A stretch of DNA of 64,000 bases, taken from the NCBI RefSeq assembly GCF_002933295.1, contig NZ_PSSW01000012.1:44466-108465 (forward strand), read 5' to 3'. This DNA is from Marinobacter flavimaris (GTDB lineage Bacteria > Pseudomonadota > Gammaproteobacteria > Pseudomonadales > Oleiphilaceae). A program made the position numbers and the translations under genes. The notes under the pieces are model-generated. The model did no database searches. It saw only the letters and a program-made list of their open reading frames with translations, and was not told where the DNA came from. This document shows, in pieces, positions 16,728-26,031 of the stretch (positions are counted from its first letter, which is position 1; the number at the start of each line of letters is the position of its first letter).

Positions 16728-17740
16728 GCCACTGGCCCCTCTGCCCGAGGCTGGCTTGGTTGTGCCGGCTGCGACCATGAACTGTAGGCCTGGCTTCGGT
16801 TGCCTCCCTGCTGCTGGGCCCGGCGCAGGGCATTCGCAGCACTCTGCTGCAGACTGTTGGCATCGTCACCGATATTCAGGCCGGCGATCCCGGTGCTGAC
16901 GGTCAGGTTCATGCCGTGGGATTCCAGAAGCGTTGCCAGGCCCTTGCGGATCGTCTCGGCGCGGGCGATTGCGTCGCTGGTGGAAATGCCCGGCAGGATC
17001 ACCAGAAACTGCAGGTCCGCTACCCGGTAGTAGGTGTCGAAATCACGGATCTGGGAATGCAGGTAGCGACCAATGCGGGGAAGAATCGAGCGGATGTCCT
17101 CATCCGGTTCGTCATCGCTCAAATGGGTGTCCAGCCCGATCATGATAATCGACATATCGGTGCCCTCCCGCTCACTGCGCTGGATTTCCTTGTGCAGGTC
17201 GGCAGACAGGTATTCCCGGCTGGCTGCCTGGGTCAGCTCGTCGGTACGGCGCAACGGCGCGAGTTGACGGGTCTTGTAATCCCGCAGGAAGACCAGCAAC
17301 GCCGAAAGCAGCAGGGTAAGAAGAAAGGCGCTGATCATCTGGTGGCGGTCGGCAAGGCCCACCGCCCATTGTGTCGCGATCATTGCCAGTACAGCGATGA
17401 TCAGTGTTACCACGGCTGCGGCCGCTGGCGGAACCAGGGCGAAAGCAACCAGAGGCAGCGCGTAAAGCCAGTGGCTCAGGATCCATGGGCCGGTCCAGAA
17501 ACTGGCCAGCAGTATCAGCAGAAGCACGACAAAGAACGCCTGCTGGATTCTCGGCCAGGGCTGGTGGACCCGGTTGGGGTGGAACGTCTTTCCGGCAATG
17601 ACAATACCTGCCGCGGCAGCCGCGGCTGCGGCAACCATGGGTTCGCCCAGCACGGCGCAAAGGGTCGCAATGGCGATCAGGGCCACGAAGCCCGCTCGCG
17701 ACAACTTGCTCAACAGGAATTTTTCGGCCATCTGGGCCAT
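16724..17740 (-). CDS. Second membrane protein with degenerate GGDEF domain
   Basis: First gene of the operon. The 338-residue protein has an Ala-rich N-terminal membrane region (about five to six helices to ~153) and a GGDEF-like domain from ~163 (LRRTDELTQAASREYLSADLHKEI). The signature is ADLQF (241-245), with no GG and no acidic pair, and the substrate-binding region is IGLDTHLSDDEPDEDI. It should be catalytically dead. ATG at 17740 follows AAGGAAGG by 5 bases. It shares general layout but little sequence with its neighbour, so the two may form a heteromeric membrane sensor; this is inference. Confidence 0.78.
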   Translation of the reverse strand: MAQMAEKFLLSKLSRAGFVALIAIATLCAVLGEPMVAAAAAAAAGIVIAGKTFHPNRVHQPWPRIQQAFFVVLLLILLASFWTGPWILSHWLYALPLVAFALVPPAAAAVVTLIIAVLAMIATQWAVGLADRHQMISAFLLTLLLSALLVFLRDYKTRQLAPLRRTDELTQAASREYLSADLHKEIQRSEREGTDMSIIMIGLDTHLSDDEPDEDIRSILPRIGRYLHSQIRDFDTYYRVADLQFLVILPGISTSDAIARAETIRKGLATLLESHGMNLTVSTGIAGLNIGDDANSLQQSAANALRRAQQQGGNRSQAYSSWSQPAQPSQPRAEGPVA

Positions 17741-17822
17741 GGTGTCCTTCCTTTTCCCGAACTCCCTTGAAAAACCGTCCCCGGGGAACCTTTATAGGTC
17801 CGAGTATGGCATATCGCAGCGG

Positions 17823-17828
17823 TATAAT
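17823..17828 (+). promoter_or_regulatory. Possible -10 box for proA
   Basis: A consensus TATAAT lies ~90 bases before the proA ATG, in the gap from the divergent GGDEF-like gene. The -35 region at 17-base spacing is poor, so this is a tentative call. Confidence 0.35.
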
Positions 17829-17913
17829 ATCTGTTTGGGATGCGTACTTGAAACGGGAAAGGTAAAGTTAGGCCCTGATTCCCGATTCCGCTTGAAAACA
17901 GAAAGGTATTTGA

Positions 17914-19170
17914 ATGGATATTGCAGCGTACATGGCTGAGGTTGGGCAGCAGGCCCGTGCAGCGGCAACCGGAGTGGCTCGTTCGACCACCGCCGTGCGT
18001 AATAAGGCGCTCCTGGCGACGGCCGAGGCCCTGGATGCAGCCCGGGAAGAGCTGGCCCTCGCCAATGGCAAGGATCTGCAGATGGGCCGGGAAAATGGCC
18101 TGGATGCGGCGATGCTTGACCGGCTGGAGCTGACACCCCAGCGAATCGATACCATGATTGAGGGCCTGCGCCAGGTGGCCTCCCTGCCAGACCCGATCGG
18201 TGCCATCACCGACATGAACTACCGGCCCTCCGGTATCCAGGTGGGCAAGATGCGTGTTCCGTTAGGCGTCATCGGTATTATTTACGAGTCCCGTCCCAAC
18301 GTGACGGTCGAGGCTGCGAGTCTGTGCCTCAAGTCGGGCAATGCGACCATTCTCCGGGGCGGCTCAGAGTCCATTCATTCCAACCAGGCCATTGCCCGCT
18401 GTCTTTCCGTGGGGCTCACGAAAGCGGGACTGCCCGAGAATGCGGTGCAGGTGATCAAGACAACGGACCGCGCTGCGGTCGGAGAGTTGATCACCATGCC
18501 GGGCTACGTTGATGTGATTGTGCCCAGGGGCGGCAAGGGTCTGATCGAGCGCATCAGCCGCGATGCCCGGGTGCCTGTCATCAAGCACCTTGATGGCGTC
18601 TGCCATGTCTACATCGATAGCCATGCCGATCCGGAAAAGGCGCTGAAGGTGGCGATCAACGCCAAAACCCACCGGTACGGAACCTGCAACACCATGGAAA
18701 CCCTGTTGGTGGATGCAGAAATCGCCGAGGATATCCTGCCTCTGCTGGCCCAGGCTTTTGTTGAAAAAGGCGTGGAATTGCGGGGCTGCGAGCGGACACG
18801 GGCCATCGTCGAAGGCGTGGTAGAAGCTACCGAGGCAGACTGGGAAGCCGAATATCTGGCTCCGGTCCTGGCAGTGCGTGTGGTTGACGGCCTGGAAGGC
18901 GCCATTGCCCATATCAACCGCTACAGCTCCCAGCATACCGACAGCATCATTACTGAGAACTACACGCGGGCACGGCGCTTCATCACGGAGGTGGATTCCA
19001 GTTCGGTGATGGTCAATGCCTCCACGCGCTTCGCCGATGGGTTCGAGTATGGTCTGGGGGCCGAAATCGGCATCTCCACTGACAAGATCCACGCCCGGGG
19101 ACCGGTGGGGCTGGAAGGCCTCACATCCCAGAAATACGTGGTCTTCGGTGACGGGCACATCCGGACCTGA
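17914..19170 (+). CDS. proA: Gamma-glutamyl phosphate reductase
   Basis: ProA reduces glutamate 5-phosphate to glutamate semialdehyde with NADPH in proline synthesis. The 418-residue protein belongs to the aldehyde dehydrogenase superfamily: GVIGIIYESRPNVTVEAA, CLKSGNATILRGGSE, IVPRGGKGLI and the catalytic Cys in THRYGTCNTMETLL. Length is standard. It heads a run with nadD (ATG sharing a base with its TGA), rsfS and rlmH, an order common in Pseudomonas-like genomes. proB is not in the window. Confidence 0.97.
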   Translation: MDIAAYMAEVGQQARAAATGVARSTTAVRNKALLATAEALDAAREELALANGKDLQMGRENGLDAAMLDRLELTPQRIDTMIEGLRQVASLPDPIGAITDMNYRPSGIQVGKMRVPLGVIGIIYESRPNVTVEAASLCLKSGNATILRGGSESIHSNQAIARCLSVGLTKAGLPENAVQVIKTTDRAAVGELITMPGYVDVIVPRGGKGLIERISRDARVPVIKHLDGVCHVYIDSHADPEKALKVAINAKTHRYGTCNTMETLLVDAEIAEDILPLLAQAFVEKGVELRGCERTRAIVEGVVEATEADWEAEYLAPVLAVRVVDGLEGAIAHINRYSSQHTDSIITENYTRARRFITEVDSSSVMVNASTRFADGFEYGLGAEIGISTDKIHARGPVGLEGLTSQKYVVFGDGHIRT

Positions 19171-19826
19171 TGCCCATGCATGTCATTTATGGGGGGACCT
19201 TCGACCCGGTGCATCATGGCCATCTCAGGCTTGCGCTGGAAATCAGCGATCGTCTTGGCGTGGATTACGTCAGCCTGGTGCCCTGTCATATTCCGCCGCA
19301 CCGGGGGCAAACCGGGGCGTCTTCCAGTCAGCGCCTGGAGTTGTTGAGGCTGGCAGTGGCCGGTGAGCCCCAGTTGCGGATTGACGACCGTGAGCTCTCA
19401 CGGGAAGGAGCGTCCTACACCGCCGATACCCTTCGCCAACTCCGGGCCGAGCTTGGCCCGGATGAACCCCTGGTGATGGTGGTTGGCACGGACGCATTTG
19501 CTGGCTTCGATCGCTGGCGGGAATGGCAGCAGATTCCGGGTCTGGCGCATGTGGTTGTGGTCCGTCGGCCGGGCCCGGCATTGGACCCATCCTCCGAACC
19601 GGCCCGATTACTGGCAGAGCGTGGTGTGGAAAGCCCGGAGGCCCTGCATGACAGCCCCTGCGGCTGCGTTCTCGAGCTGGATCCACCCTTGCTGGATGTT
19701 TCCGCGACCGGTATTCGGGAGCGTATCGGTGACGGCCGTTCGCCACGCTATCTGGTGCCTGACTCGGTCTGGACAGAAATTCGCCGCCAGGGGCTCTATG
19801 GAGCATGCCCTGACGGGAACTTTTAG
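19170..19826 (+). CDS. nadD: Nicotinate-nucleotide adenylyltransferase
   Basis: NadD adenylates nicotinate mononucleotide to deamido-NAD. The 218-residue protein shows YGGTFDPVHHGHL with the nucleotidyltransferase HxGH-type motif, VGTDAFAGFDRWREWQQI, and VSATGIRERIGDG, the C-terminal ISSTxIR-type motif. ATG at 19170 overlaps the proA stop; ATG 19176 (MHVIYGGTF) is an alternative start. Followed by rsfS, as in many proteobacteria. Confidence 0.96.
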   Translation: MPMHVIYGGTFDPVHHGHLRLALEISDRLGVDYVSLVPCHIPPHRGQTGASSSQRLELLRLAVAGEPQLRIDDRELSREGASYTADTLRQLRAELGPDEPLVMVVGTDAFAGFDRWREWQQIPGLAHVVVVRRPGPALDPSSEPARLLAERGVESPEALHDSPCGCVLELDPPLLDVSATGIRERIGDGRSPRYLVPDSVWTEIRRQGLYGACPDGNF

Positions 19827-19896
19827 TGCTACAATCGCGTCTGAATATGACATTTCGGGCGGCCATACCGGCAAACGCCCGTCCAACAGGGTGATT

Positions 19897-20247
19897 ATGC
19901 AGGCAGAGCAACTGAAAGATCTGGTAATTAATGCGCTTGAAGATGTGAAAGCACAGGACATCAGCGTAATCGATGTCCGTGACCGCACCAGTGTCACCGA
20001 CTTCATGGTTCTGGCATCCGGAACGTCCAACCGACATGTAAAATCCCTGGCAGACTCCGTCGTGGTCGAAGCGAAGGAGAAGGGCGTGCGCGCGAGCAAT
20101 GTTGAAGGTGCCGGCGTCAGCGACTGGATTCTCGTGGATCTGGGCGATGTGGTTGTTCACGTTATGATGCCTGCCACACGAGAATTTTACGATCTGGAGC
20201 GCTTCTGGCGTGATGCTCCGGATCTTGGTGTTGCGGGCAGCGAATAA
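19897..20247 (+). CDS. rsfS: Ribosomal silencing factor RsfS
   Basis: The 116-residue protein matches RsfS/Iojap: INALEDVKAQDISVIDVRDRTSVTDFMVLASGTSNRHVKSLAD, broken by the family core, and WILVDLGDVVVHVMMPATREFYDLERFW. RsfS binds ribosomal protein L14 and blocks subunit joining under starvation, and also aids 50S assembly. The start is set at MQAEQLKDLV; the much longer upstream open frame overlaps nadD and is not conserved-looking. A GTG six bases upstream is possible. rlmH, which acts on the 50S subunit, follows two bases after its stop. Confidence 0.96.
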   Translation: MQAEQLKDLVINALEDVKAQDISVIDVRDRTSVTDFMVLASGTSNRHVKSLADSVVVEAKEKGVRASNVEGAGVSDWILVDLGDVVVHVMMPATREFYDLERFWRDAPDLGVAGSE

Positions 20248-20249
20248 TC

Positions 20250-20720
20250 ATGCGGTTACGCCTGATCTGTGTGGGGCAGAAAATGCCCGACTGGGTCAGT
20301 ACCGGATTCGGAGATTACGCCCGCCGCATGCCGCCGGAGCTACCCGTGGAACTGGTTGAAATCCCCGTCGCCCATCGGGGCAAGAATCCCGATATCCCCA
20401 GGCTGATGCAGCGAGAAAGTGACGCCATTCTGGCGGCCACCGGCGCGAAAGACCGGGTCATCGCGCTGGAGGTTGGTGGGCGGCCGTGGTCGACCGAAAA
20501 GCTTGCGGCGCAGCTGGAGAACTGGCAACAGGATGGCCGGGACGTCAGCTTTCTGGTGGGCGGCCCGGATGGCCTCGCCGACGATTGCCGCAAACGGGCC
20601 GACCAGCAATGGTCGCTGTCGCCCCTGACCCTGCCTCATCCCCTGGTGCGTATTGTTCTGGCAGAGCAGCTCTACCGGGCCTGGTCGATCACCCGCAATC
20701 ACCCGTATCACCGGGCCTAG
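20250..20720 (+). CDS. rlmH: 23S rRNA (pseudouridine1915-N3)-methyltransferase
   Basis: RlmH methylates pseudouridine 1915 in helix 69 of 23S rRNA on the assembled ribosome. The 156-residue protein has the SPOUT knot motif FLVGGPDGLADDCRKRA and the C-terminal LTLPHPLVRIVLAEQLYRAWSITRNHPYHRA, nearly invariant in the family. It follows rsfS closely and precedes mrdA by nine bases, the classic rsfS-rlmH-mrdA-rodA order. Confidence 0.97.
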   Translation: MRLRLICVGQKMPDWVSTGFGDYARRMPPELPVELVEIPVAHRGKNPDIPRLMQRESDAILAATGAKDRVIALEVGGRPWSTEKLAAQLENWQQDGRDVSFLVGGPDGLADDCRKRADQQWSLSPLTLPHPLVRIVLAEQLYRAWSITRNHPYHRA

Positions 20721-20729
20721 GGGGACGTT

Positions 20730-22619
20730 ATGCCATGGGGTGAGTTCAAGGATACGGCAGCGGAACGCCGGCTGTTCCAGCGGCGGAGCCTGGTCATGCT
20801 GGTGCTTGTCATGCTCGCTATCGGTGGCCTGATTGCCCGGATGTACCAGCTTCAGGTCGTGGAACATGAGATATACACCACGCTCTCAGACAAGAATCGC
20901 GTCCAGGTCCAGTCCGTGCCTCCTCCCCGGGGGCTGGTATACGACCGCAATAACACCCTGCTGGCGGAGAACCGCCCCGTTTTCAGTGTGACGCTTGTGC
21001 CCGAGCGGGTACAGGGCATGGACGATACCCTGGCGCAGCTTGACGCGATCCTGGAGATCTCTGAGGAAGACCGCGAACGGTTTCAGCGTCGGCTTCAGGA
21101 GCCCCGCCGACCCTTCCAGGAAATCCCCCTTCGCTATGACCTGAATGAGCAGGAGATGGCACGCCTCGCCGTGCATCGCCACGAGCTACCGGGCGTCGAG
21201 GTCAAGGCTGAGCTGGTACGGTATTACCCCCACAGTGAGCTGACGGCCCATGCCCTGGGATTTGTCGGGCGTATCAATCGGGATGAGTTGCAGAGGATCG
21301 ATCCGGTCAACTACGCAGGCACCAACTACATCGGCAAGTCGGGCATTGAGCGGTTCTACGAGGAAATCCTCCACGGCCAGGTCGGCTACCAGCATGTAGA
21401 AACCAATGCCCGTGGCCGGACTCTCAGGGTTCTGGAACGTGAGAACCCGGTTCCCGGGGAGGATCTGCAGCTGCATCTGGATCTCAGGCTGCAACAGCGT
21501 GCCCACGAGCTTCTTGATGGTCGTCGGGGCGCCATCATTGCCATAGAACCGGATACCGGCGGCATTCTCGCGCTGGCCAGCGTGCCGGGGTTTGATGCCA
21601 ACAAATTCGTCACCGGTATCAGCGTCAACGATTATCGGGAATTGAGCGACAGCAAAGACAAGCCCCTGTTTAATCGTGCCTTGCGCGGTCAGTACCCGCC
21701 AGGCTCAACCCTCAAGCCCATGCTTGCGGTCGCCGCCCTCGACAGTGGCGCGACCACCCGGGATTACACCATCTGGGATCCGGGGCATTTCCGACTGAAT
21801 CAGGGTGGCCGGGTCTGGCGCGACTGGAAGCGGACGGGGCACGGCTGGGTTGATCTCAAGGACGCTGTGGCCGAATCCTGTGACGTCTACTTCTACGAGG
21901 CGGCGGTCGAAATGGGCGTGGATACCATGCACAGCTACCTGTCTCATTTTGGCTTCGGGGAAGACGCGACGCTTGATGTCTCCGGGGCCCTGAGCGGCTT
22001 GCTTCCTTCCAGAGACTGGAAAAGGGCAGTGCGCAATGAACCCTGGTATCCGGGAGATTCCGTGAACCTGGGTATCGGCCAGGGCTTCATGTTGGCAACA
22101 CCGTTGCAACTGGCGACAGCGACCGCCCTAATCGCCAATCGAGGCGAGTGGGTCGAGCCGAGGTTACTGAAAGATATCAAGGGGGATCGCCCGGTCGAGG
22201 AGTTCCTACCCGCCGAAACCCACGAGCCGCTCAAGTTGAAGAACCCGGACGACTGGGAGTATGTGGTGGAAACCATGGTTGAAGTCATGCACGGAGCGAA
22301 GGGCACTGCCCGGGGTGCTGGCCGTGGTGCCCCCTACAAGATGGCAGGCAAGACAGGAACTGCCCAGGTCTTCAGTCTGGCCGAGGATGAAGAATACGAT
22401 GAGGAAGAAATCCGCGAGCGGCTTCGGGATCATGCGCTTTTCGTGGGTTTTGCGCCGGTAGATAACCCGAAAATTGCCGTCGCCGTTATTGTCGAGAACG
22501 GCGGCAGCGGCAGTGGCACCGCGGCACCGGTCGCGCGGGCGCTGTTTGACTCCTGGTTGCTGGATTATGGCCAGGGGGATAGCGCATTGGTCAGTGGTGT
22601 CGGCGAGGTGGCTGACTGA
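20730..22619 (+). CDS. mrdA: Penicillin-binding protein 2 (elongation transpeptidase)
   Basis: PBP2 crosslinks peptidoglycan during lateral wall growth with RodA. The 629-residue protein has one N-terminal transmembrane helix (~26-46), a dimerisation domain (~60-230) and a transpeptidase domain with SxxK in PPGSTLKPM, the SxD/N motif in AESCDVYFY and KTG in AGKTGTAQ. Length is normal. Its TGA shares a base with the rodA ATG, so partner proteins are made together. Confidence 0.97.
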   Translation: MPWGEFKDTAAERRLFQRRSLVMLVLVMLAIGGLIARMYQLQVVEHEIYTTLSDKNRVQVQSVPPPRGLVYDRNNTLLAENRPVFSVTLVPERVQGMDDTLAQLDAILEISEEDRERFQRRLQEPRRPFQEIPLRYDLNEQEMARLAVHRHELPGVEVKAELVRYYPHSELTAHALGFVGRINRDELQRIDPVNYAGTNYIGKSGIERFYEEILHGQVGYQHVETNARGRTLRVLERENPVPGEDLQLHLDLRLQQRAHELLDGRRGAIIAIEPDTGGILALASVPGFDANKFVTGISVNDYRELSDSKDKPLFNRALRGQYPPGSTLKPMLAVAALDSGATTRDYTIWDPGHFRLNQGGRVWRDWKRTGHGWVDLKDAVAESCDVYFYEAAVEMGVDTMHSYLSHFGFGEDATLDVSGALSGLLPSRDWKRAVRNEPWYPGDSVNLGIGQGFMLATPLQLATATALIANRGEWVEPRLLKDIKGDRPVEEFLPAETHEPLKLKNPDDWEYVVETMVEVMHGAKGTARGAGRGAPYKMAGKTGTAQVFSLAEDEEYDEEEIRERLRDHALFVGFAPVDNPKIAVAVIVENGGSGSGTAAPVARALFDSWLLDYGQGDSALVSGVGEVAD

Positions 22620-23761
22620 TGGCGTTCAAGGCGTTACTGGATTCAACCGCAAGCAACCCTCTTGGCCGGCACCGGAGCATCTGGACAGCGCTGCATCTGG
22701 ATCCAATCCTGTTGCTGCTGTTACTCCTGCTGGTTTCCGGCGGGCTGTTCGTACTCTACAGCGGTGCCGACCGGAACCTTGAGGTCGTCAAGGCCCAGGG
22801 CATCCGGCTGGGCGTGGCGTTTGTCGTGATGCTGGTATTTGCCCAGCTGGATCCCTCGGTGTTTCGCCGTTGGGCGCCGTGGCTCTACGGCGCCGGTATT
22901 GTGGCTCTGATTGCGGTTCTGCTGGTGGGCGTTGGTGCCAAGGGTGCGCAACGATGGCTGGCGATTCCGGGACTACCGCGTTTCCAGCCATCGGAATTGA
23001 TGAAGCTGGTGGTTCCCATGATGGCGGCCTGGTATCTGTCCAGGCATTTCCTGCCGCCCAGATTCCGGCATGTGACCGTCGGGCTGGCGATCGTTCTGGT
23101 GCCCATGGTCATGATCATGCAGCAGCCGGACCTGGGGACCTCGCTGCTGGTCGGCATGGCCGGTATCTTCGTGGTGTTTTTTGCGGGCATCAGCTGGAAA
23201 CTGATCACGGCGTTCGTTGCCATGGTGTCCGTTTCGGCCCCGCTGATGTGGTTCTTCGTCATGAGGGAATACCAGAAACAGCGTGTGCTGACGCTTCTGG
23301 ACCCTCAGAGTGACCCCCTTGGCGCCGGCTGGAACATCATCCAGTCCAAGACCGCCATCGGTTCCGGTGGCGTGGATGGCAAGGGCTGGCTTCAGGGAAC
23401 CCAGTCGCACCTGGAGTTTCTGCCAGAGAGCCATACCGACTTCATCGTCGCAGTGCTGGCTGAAGAGTTCGGGTTCGTGGGCATGCTGATCCTGATGACG
23501 GTGTATTTCCTGATCATACTGCGGTGTCTGTATATTGCCGCGACGGCCCAGGATTCATTCAGCCGCCTTCTCGCGGGTGCGCTCACCATGACGTTCTTCA
23601 TCTACATCTTCGTAAATGTCGGGATGGTAAGTGGACTTTTGCCAATCGTTGGTGTGCCATTGCCCCTGATCAGCTACGGTGGGACATCGGGGGTCACCCT
23701 GATGGCAGCCTTTGGTGTTTTGATGTCGATTCATACCCATCGGCGAATGATTGGCGCCTGA
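22619..23761 (+). CDS. rodA: Rod shape-determining SEDS protein RodA
   Basis: RodA is the peptidoglycan glycosyltransferase of the elongasome. The 380-residue protein has about ten transmembrane helices, KGAQRWLAIPGLPRFQPSELMKL, IMQQPDLGTSLLVGM with the conserved acidic residue, LPESHTDFIVAVLAEEFGF, and ending ISYGGTSGVTLMAAFGVLMSIHTHR. All are SEDS hallmarks. In several relatives mltB follows rodA; here rlpA follows directly after ~120 bases. Confidence 0.97.
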   Translation: MAFKALLDSTASNPLGRHRSIWTALHLDPILLLLLLLLVSGGLFVLYSGADRNLEVVKAQGIRLGVAFVVMLVFAQLDPSVFRRWAPWLYGAGIVALIAVLLVGVGAKGAQRWLAIPGLPRFQPSELMKLVVPMMAAWYLSRHFLPPRFRHVTVGLAIVLVPMVMIMQQPDLGTSLLVGMAGIFVVFFAGISWKLITAFVAMVSVSAPLMWFFVMREYQKQRVLTLLDPQSDPLGAGWNIIQSKTAIGSGGVDGKGWLQGTQSHLEFLPESHTDFIVAVLAEEFGFVGMLILMTVYFLIILRCLYIAATAQDSFSRLLAGALTMTFFIYIFVNVGMVSGLLPIVGVPLPLISYGGTSGVTLMAAFGVLMSIHTHRRMIGA

Positions 23762-23884
23762 TTCGGTCAATCAAACCATGGCCACAGGGTAATGGTGATT
23801 CCGTCGGAGAACCCGTTACAATGAAGGCTGGACCATCGGGAACCTGATACCGGTGGCCAGTGTAGTCAAGAGGAATTCCGGACA

Positions 23885-24778
23885 GTGAACTGCAAGCCCT
23901 CATTCTCCTTCCTGCTGTCGGTGGTTGTGTCGCTGATACTCGGCGGCTGCGCGTCGGCCCCGGAAACGGACCATTCGTCCCGCTATACCCTGGCAACCGA
24001 CAGGGCCCCTTCGGGTAACTTCGATGTGTCCGGTCTTGACGATGCGGTTCCGGTTTACGAGGCCCCCAGGAGGGCGGGCAATAAATCGCCCTACCAGGTC
24101 TGGGGCAAGCAATACCACGTGCTCGACAGCAACGACGGTTATGTCGCCCGGGGTACGGCGAGCTGGTACGGCGAGAAATTTCATGGCCACAAGACCTCCA
24201 ACGGCGAAACCTTTAACATGTACACCATGTCCGCCGCGCACAAATCCCTGCGGATCCCCGGCTATGCACGTGTAACGAACCTTGATAACGGTCGCTCGGT
24301 GATTGTCCGTGTCAACGACCGCGGTCCCTTTCACAGCGACAGGATCATCGACCTGTCATACGCCGCTGCCAAGAAGCTGGGGTACCAGGCCAGGGGCACG
24401 GCCCGTGTGGAGGTGGCTGCTATCACCGTCAGGCCGGATGGCGCCATGTTCATTGCCGGCGAGCCTTATTCCCCGGGAGATCCGGCCGGATACGCTGAAA
24501 GCCGGGTGGAGGCAAGCGGTGACATGGCCATGACCAACCGGTCATTGTTTGTGCAGCTGGGGTCCTTCAGCAGCCGGGATCCGGCTGAAAAACTGCTCAG
24601 CCAGGTGAGGGCGGTGCTGGAGAACCCGATGCGCGTTCGGGCAGTGGATACCTCCGCGGGGCGCTTCCATCGGGTTCAGGTGGGCCCCTTCAATGACGAA
24701 GACAGCGCCAGGCGTACCCAAAGCCTGCTGGAAGCCCGTGGTTTCGATCAGTCCATCCTGCTGACCGATACGCACTGA
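23885..24778 (+). CDS. rlpA: Septal ring lytic transglycosylase / RlpA family lipoprotein
   Basis: The 297-residue protein has a lipoprotein signal (lipobox LGGC, Cys22), a double-psi beta-barrel RlpA domain (~92-185: ARGTASWYGEKFHGHKTSNGE, FNMYTMSAAHKSLRIPGYARV, VRVNDRGPFHSDRIIDLSYAAA) and a C-terminal SPOR domain (~218-295: LFVQLGSFSSRDPAEKLL). The catalytic Glu and Asp seen in Pseudomonas RlpA are matched by GEKF and NDRGPF. SPOR domains bind denuded septal glycan. It starts with GTG. It sits between rodA and dacA. Confidence 0.93.
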   Translation: MNCKPSFSFLLSVVVSLILGGCASAPETDHSSRYTLATDRAPSGNFDVSGLDDAVPVYEAPRRAGNKSPYQVWGKQYHVLDSNDGYVARGTASWYGEKFHGHKTSNGETFNMYTMSAAHKSLRIPGYARVTNLDNGRSVIVRVNDRGPFHSDRIIDLSYAAAKKLGYQARGTARVEVAAITVRPDGAMFIAGEPYSPGDPAGYAESRVEASGDMAMTNRSLFVQLGSFSSRDPAEKLLSQVRAVLENPMRVRAVDTSAGRFHRVQVGPFNDEDSARRTQSLLEARGFDQSILLTDTH

Positions 24779-24822
24779 ATAAGCCGAACACGACATATTT
24801 AAAAAAATACACTTAACGACGA

Positions 24823-26001
24823 ATGAATGGACCCATGGCCTTAAACTCTGCTTTTCGAACTCTCTCCGTTGTCCTTGTGCTGATGCTTGCCCTGACAGGC
24901 AAGGCAATGTCCCAGTCGGTGCTGATTCCGTCGCCGCCGCAGATTGCCGGCAGCTCCTACGTGTTGATGGATCCCAAGAGCGGACGGATCATCATGGAGG
25001 AGAATAGCCACGAGCGTTTGCCTCCGGCCAGTCTGACCAAAATGATGACGGCCTATATTGTCGAGCGTGAGCTTGATGAGGGCCGCATTGCCATGTCCGA
25101 CATGGTTCCCATCAGCGTCAATGCCTGGAAGACCGAAGGTTCGCGCACCTTCGTTCGGGAAGGCACCCAGGTTTCGGTCGAAGATCTGCTCAGGGGGGTC
25201 ATCATTCAGTCGGGCAACGACGCCTCTGTTGCCCTGGCGGAATTCGTTGCAGGCAGTGAAGGAGCCTTCGTTGACATCATGAACCAGCAGGCCCAGCTGC
25301 TGGGAATGAAAGACACCAATTTTGTGAACGCGACCGGCCTGCCCTCGCCGGAGCATTTCTCAACAGCGTATGACCTGGCGATGCTGGCCCGCGCGATCAT
25401 CAACGATTACCCGGAGAACTATCCGCTCTACGCTGAAAAACATTTCACCTACAACAACATTCGCCAGCCGAACCGGAACAGTCTGCTCTGGCGCGATGAC
25501 AGTGTCGACGGCCTGAAAACAGGCCATACCGAGGAGGCGGGTTATTGCCTTGTTGCCTCTGCCAAACGCAACGACACCCGTTTTATTGCCGTGGTTATGG
25601 GCACTAACAGTTCAGAAGCACGGGCCCAGGAAATCCAGAAAATGCTGAACTACGGCTTCCGCTACTATGAGAGCGAACGCCTGTTCCGGTCGGGCCAGGA
25701 GCTCATCGAAGCCCGTGTCTGGGGCGGTCAGGCTGATCAGCTCTCCGTTGGCATGACCGAGGATGTCTACGTGACCATTCCACGGGGTTCACGAAACGAT
25801 CTGGAATCGACGGTCGACCTTGATTCTGTGATCAAGGCACCCATTAAAGTTGGGGACGAGCTGGGACGGGTCAAGGTCTCCTATAACGGCGAGGTACTGG
25901 TTGATCAGCCGGTGTTGGCCCTGACCGAGGTTCCCGAAGGTGGCTTTTTCAAACGCATCTGGGACGCCATCAAGCTCTTTTTCGTTCAGTTATTTCAGTA
26001 G
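24823..26001 (+). CDS. dacA: D-alanyl-D-alanine carboxypeptidase (PBP5/6 type)
   Basis: DacA trims the terminal D-Ala from stem peptides, limiting crosslinks. The 392-residue protein has a signal peptide, the three serine-peptidase motifs (SxxK in PPASLTKMM, SxN in IQSGNDASVALAE, KTG in DGLKTGHTEEAGY), a C-terminal beta domain and a final amphipathic membrane anchor (GGFFKRIWDAIKLFFVQLF). The start is uncertain between ATG 24823 and ATG 24835 since neither has a strong ribosome-binding site. It precedes ybeD-lipB as in E. coli. Confidence 0.96.
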   Translation: MNGPMALNSAFRTLSVVLVLMLALTGKAMSQSVLIPSPPQIAGSSYVLMDPKSGRIIMEENSHERLPPASLTKMMTAYIVERELDEGRIAMSDMVPISVNAWKTEGSRTFVREGTQVSVEDLLRGVIIQSGNDASVALAEFVAGSEGAFVDIMNQQAQLLGMKDTNFVNATGLPSPEHFSTAYDLAMLARAIINDYPENYPLYAEKHFTYNNIRQPNRNSLLWRDDSVDGLKTGHTEEAGYCLVASAKRNDTRFIAVVMGTNSSEARAQEIQKMLNYGFRYYESERLFRSGQELIEARVWGGQADQLSVGMTEDVYVTIPRGSRNDLESTVDLDSVIKAPIKVGDELGRVKVSYNGEVLVDQPVLALTEVPEGGFFKRIWDAIKLFFVQLFQ

Positions 26002-26031
26002 GGTGATGTTGATCCCGGGGAGTAAAACGGC

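Noticed and set aside
15729..17740. Calling the two GGDEF-like proteins diguanylate cyclases
   Set aside because: Active-site and substrate residues are replaced in both; only the protein at 26947-28038 has an intact site.
19483..19896. Long N-terminal extension of rsfS
   Set aside because: The extension overlaps nadD in another frame and lies outside the conserved RsfS domain.
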